Assembly (NCBI GenBank): GCA_013044425.1
Contig: JABEUK010000120.1
Span: forward strand, 1 to 7,899
Reading direction: 5' to 3'
Length of the DNA stretch: 7,899 nucleotides
Source of the DNA: Thermoplasmata archaeon
GTDB lineage: Archaea; Thermoplasmatota; Thermoplasmata; Lutacidiplasmatales; UBA184
Part shown: piece by piece, positions 5,748 to 7,899 of the stretch
How positions within the stretch are numbered: the first letter of the stretch is position 1
How the letters are laid out: every line of letters starts with the position of its first letter
Program-made: the position numbers and the translations under genes
The notes under the pieces: model-generated
Databases searched by the model: none
Seen by the model: the letters and a program-made list of their open reading frames with translations, nothing else
What the model was told of the DNA's origin: nothing

Positions 5748-6761
5748 GTGCCCGAATCGCAAGCGGACCCCATCCTCGTGTTGGGTGCGACCGGCTTCGT
5801 GGGGCGTCGGGTCTCAGAGACCTTGCTCGCCCATGGCCGTCCCGTGCGGGCGCTCGTCCGACCGCACGGCACCCTCCGGCCCTTGCCCCCGGGGCTCGTG
5901 CGCGTACCGGGGGATCTGCTGGATCCCTCCGAACTGACCGCGGCATTCGAAGGCGTCAGAACCGTGTACTATCTCGTCCACTCGATGGCGAGCCGTGACC
6001 GATCGGTGGATTTCGCACACCTCGATCGACAGATCGCCCGCCACACGGTCCGTGCCGCCACTCGTGCCGGCGTGGAGCGGATCATCTATGTCGGTGGGCT
6101 AGGGCGGGGATCGATCGCGTCCTCGCCGCATCTCGAGAGCCGGCAAGAGGTGGAGGAGATCCTCGCGAGCGGCTTGTCGTCCCTAACGACCTTGAGGGCG
6201 GCGATCATCCTCGGTGCCGGCGGCGCATCGTTCGAGATGATGGTGCAGCTCGTCGAGCGGCTTCCTGCGATGATCTGTCCCCAGTGGATACGAACCCGGT
6301 GTCAACCGATCGCGCTGGACGATCTGGTCGAATATCTCGTCGGTTGCCTGTTCGAACCCCGAACCTCCGGACGCGGGTTCGACGTGGGGGGACCGGAGGT
6401 CCTACCCTACTACGAGATGCTTCATCGCATCGGAGACCGGCTTGGAGCTCGATCCTGGATCATCTCTACGCCGCTCCTGACCCCCCGGCTCTCGTCCCAT
6501 TGGGTCGGGTTCATCACGACCGTTCCCGCACCGATGGCCCGACTCCTGGTCGATGGCATGAGCACCGAGGTGACGTGCCGAGAGAACGAGATTCGCAAGC
6601 TCATCGACGTCCGGTTGCATTCGTTCGAGGAGGCGCTCGACCGCGCCTTCGCGGATCGGCCCCTTCACCCGCTCTCGATGCGACAGCACTTGGCCCGGGT
6701 CCCCGGCGGTGGCGATCGATTGCTCTCGCTCCCGCCGGCGCCTGCGCGTTCCGAACGCTAA
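5748..6761 (+). CDS. Atypical SDR, NAD(P)-binding NmrA/YbjT-like protein, 337 aa
   Basis: This is a Rossmann-fold protein of the atypical short-chain dehydrogenase class. The nucleotide-binding motif GATGFVGR is at residues 13-20, preceded by the strand PILVL. 'R.PGDLLDP' (52-60) marks the ribose/adenine-binding region, and 'VYYLVHSMA' (73-81) and 'ERIIYVGGLG' (110-119) are typical of the YbjT-like group. The classical SDR Tyr-x-x-x-Lys pair is not seen at the usual place, so catalysis is uncertain; relatives act as redox sensors or modify quinone- or sugar-like substrates. The second half keeps group features: 'RAAIILGAGGASFEMMVQLVERLP', 'QPIALDDLVEYL' and 'FDVGGPEVLPYYEML'. The start is GTG at 5748, supported by the GGAGGG upstream. 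Its TAA interleaves with the TAG of the convergent VOC gene. Confidence 0.88.
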   Translation: MPESQADPILVLGATGFVGRRVSETLLAHGRPVRALVRPHGTLRPLPPGLVRVPGDLLDPSELTAAFEGVRTVYYLVHSMASRDRSVDFAHLDRQIARHTVRAATRAGVERIIYVGGLGRGSIASSPHLESRQEVEEILASGLSSLTTLRAAIILGAGGASFEMMVQLVERLPAMICPQWIRTRCQPIALDDLVEYLVGCLFEPRTSGRGFDVGGPEVLPYYEMLHRIGDRLGARSWIISTPLLTPRLSSHWVGFITTVPAPMARLLVDGMSTEVTCRENEIRKLIDVRLHSFEEALDRAFADRPLHPLSMRQHLARVPGGGDRLLSLPPAPARSER

Positions 6762-7159
6762 AGCGAGTCCGAGACCGGACCGAAGAACTCGATCCAGTTG
6801 CCGTCCGGGTCCCGAGTGTACACGAGGTTCTCGTGCTCCTCTCGGATCCGCGCCACGATCGGCAGCTTGCGCCGGCGTAGCTCCTTTTCCCAGGCCTCTA
6901 CGTTCGACACGCGGAAGCCGAGGTGATCGAACTCGGTGCCTTTGCGGATGGGCTCGAAGAATCGGTTCGCTCGCGGGTAGAAGTTGAGCTCCAGTCGCTG
7001 GGCCGCGCCCGGGAACGCGAGGTGGATCCATCGGCCTCCGTGTCCCATCTGCCCGCGTCGATGGACCCGAAAGCCGAGCTTCTGGTAGAACCGGAGCGAT
7101 CGGGCGAGATTGCGGGTGCGCAATCCGCTGTAGACGAACTCGACCTTGATCCGCGTCAT
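6758..7159 (-). CDS. VOC/glyoxalase-fold protein, 133 aa
   Basis: This is a single-chain member of the vicinal oxygen chelate superfamily, made of two beta-alpha-beta-beta-beta modules. Visible signatures are 'RNLARSLRFYQKLGFRV' (16-32), 'LELNFYP' (56-62), 'FDHLGFRVSNVEAWEKEL' (77-94) and the terminal 'DPDGNWIEFFGP' (117-128). Candidate metal ligands are Glu57, His79 and Glu124. The first-strand His or Gln usual in glyoxalase I appears replaced (FVYSGLR, 8-14), so it is probably not a classical glyoxalase I; relatives include lactoylglutathione lyases, dioxygenases and resistance proteins. The ATG at 7159 fits the domain start; the frame remains open to 7300 with unrelated sequence. A TTTTAT box 28 bases upstream supports a near-leaderless transcript. 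It ends tail-to-tail with the SDR gene with a 4-base overlap. Confidence 0.88.
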   Translation of the reverse strand: MTRIKVEFVYSGLRTRNLARSLRFYQKLGFRVHRRGQMGHGGRWIHLAFPGAAQRLELNFYPRANRFFEPIRKGTEFDHLGFRVSNVEAWEKELRRRKLPIVARIREEHENLVYTRDPDGNWIEFFGPVSDSL

Positions 7160-7183
7160 CCTGCCGCTGGAGCAGATCGCCGA

Positions 7184-7192
7184 GATAAAAGG
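7184..7192 (-). promoter_or_regulatory. Archaeal-type TATA box for the VOC gene
   Basis: CCTTTTATC on the minus strand contains TTTTAT (7190-7185) centred 28 bases before the ATG at 7159. With the usual box-to-start distance of about 25-27 bases, transcription would begin two or three bases before the ATG, giving a practically leaderless mRNA. It is the clearest promoter in the window and one of the arguments for an archaeal host. Confidence 0.55.
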
Positions 7193-7200
7193 GGTGGATG

Positions 7201-7232
7201 CCGAAGATTTCCCTACCGAAGGTATGCTTCGG
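7201..7232. promoter_or_regulatory. Repeated CCGAAG element with inverted copy upstream of the VOC promoter
   Basis: CCGAAG occurs at 7201-7206 and again at 7216-7221, where it pairs with CTTCGG (7227-7232) around a five-base spacer. The group lies directly upstream of the TATA box at 7184-7192, where an activator site could sit. The elements are short and could be chance in G+C-rich DNA. Confidence 0.25.
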
Positions 7233-7392
7233 ATCAACCCTTGACGAGGAGTAGAGCCGCCGCAGGGAGGAGTGCCCGGTGCACACCCGACTTCAGGCAC
7301 GGGCCGGGAACGAGCTCCGCATCGACGGATTGGCGACCGTCACACGCGCCCGAGGCAGGGGGGCGGGATCGCCCTCGTAGCCTCAGGGCCGC

Positions 7393-7899
7393 CTATGGTT
7401 CTCGGGATCGCCCGGTAACGGTCGGCGTCCGGGCCATCTCCTCAACGATCGCAGGAGGGCTGTGTCCGAGAGGCCGTGTTCGCCCCGTCCGCACAAACCC
7501 TCGCCCCACGTAGAGAGAGCGTGCCGCCTCCTGGCTCGGGTTGACCTCGAGGAGGACGGGTCGAGCGGGAGTGACGGAAGCGAGCCAACCCAAGAGCTGG
7601 TCCAACAGCCGGCCGCCGATCCCCCGCCCTCGGCTCTGGGGGTGGACCCACATCCCCCAGACGTGCGGCTGGTCGTCCTCGGTGAAGCCGCTGCCGATCA
7701 TGCCGACCAACTGGCCGGCCCCGTTCTCCGCGACGTAGATGGCTTCCCGGGTTCCGGTGCTTCCACGGGTCGCCCCATTCTTCCATTTCTGGGGATCGGA
7801 CTCCTGCTCTCGGCGCAGGTTGCTCCCGAAGGCGAGTGGATCGGTCTCCAGCGCCGCGAGCCGAAGGATGCGGAGTGCGTCCCAGTCCTCGGGACGGAT
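7393..7899 (-). CDS. GNAT-family N-acetyltransferase, 5' end beyond the window
   Basis: This is an acetyl-CoA-dependent transferase of the GNAT superfamily; 168 residues are visible. The first readable residues, IRPEDWDALRILRLAALETDP followed by LAFGS, are the standard GNAT N-terminal strand and helix with the 'DPLAFGS' feature of a common amino-group acetylating subgroup, so only a few residues are missing at the edge. The central strand 'AIYVAENGAGQLVGMIG' is followed by 'HVWGMWVHPQSRGRGIGGRLL', which holds motif A with the acetyl-CoA pyrophosphate loop R-G-R-G-I-G. 'LEVNPSQEAARSLYVGRGF' is the usual motif B with the conserved Tyr. The substrate cannot be told; relatives acetylate protein N-termini, amino acids or antibiotics. 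A gap of 233 bases separates it from the VOC gene on the same strand. Confidence 0.9.
   Translation of the reverse strand: MRPEDWDALRILRLAALETDPLAFGSNLRREQESDPQKWKNGATRGSTGTREAIYVAENGAGQLVGMIGSGFTEDDQPHVWGMWVHPQSRGRGIGGRLLDQLLGWLASVTPARPVLLEVNPSQEAARSLYVGRGFVRTGRTRPLGHSPPAIVEEMARTPTVTGRSREP

Noticed and set aside
7160..7300. Upstream extension of the VOC frame to 180 codons
   Set aside because: The added residues do not resemble the family and would span the TTTTAT box and its start site.

Overview
The window looks like a piece of a high-G+C archaeal chromosome, probably an uncultured lineage; Thermoplasmatota is my best guess but rests on general resemblance only. The archaeal reading rests on three things. 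A short gene has the 'MYCxxCG...CxxCG' zinc ribbon plus helical tail common in archaeal genomes. A TTTTAT box lies about 28 bases upstream of the ATG of the VOC gene, as expected for a near-leaderless archaeal promoter. The downstream gene of a likely two-gene unit is instead preceded by a GGAGG element. No rRNA, tRNA, CRISPR array or transposase was recognised.

The window divides near 2.7 kb. The left part (1-2737) is gene-poor and looks accessory. It holds an unrecognised minus-strand gene (175-840, possibly to 921), a probable frame-broken minus-strand gene (about 1089-1551), a small two-helix membrane protein (1761-1994, plus), and about 740 bases (1995-2737) with no convincing gene except a possible 44-codon ORF. 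Its most striking content is a perfect 25-bp palindrome at 980-1004, next to a TATA-like box and upstream of the 175-840 gene, and a related imperfect palindrome 1.19 kb away at 2168-2198. They share 19 of 20 central bases and look like two operators for one unknown regulator.

The right part (2738-7899) is compact and made of recognisable families: an AHSA1/SRPBCC protein (+, 2738-3193); an ABC exporter unit on the minus strand whose ATPase (4100-5149) and ABC-2 permease (3330-4103) overlap at GTGA; divergent from it, a zinc-ribbon/helix protein (+, 5340-5657) and an atypical NAD(P)-binding SDR protein (+, 5748-6761); a VOC/glyoxalase-fold protein (-, 6758-7159) whose stop codon interleaves with that of the SDR gene; and a GNAT acetyltransferase (-, 7393-7899) running off the right edge.

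The exporter pair clearly works together, as a type I ABC-2 system of the DrrAB kind. The zinc-ribbon and SDR genes may be co-transcribed. The remaining right-hand genes are small stand-alone enzymes typical of stress, detoxification or secondary-metabolism neighbourhoods, with no shared pathway visible. I did not find a convincing new multi-gene system. The paired palindromes and the unrecognised gene beside one of them are the best candidates for something undescribed.
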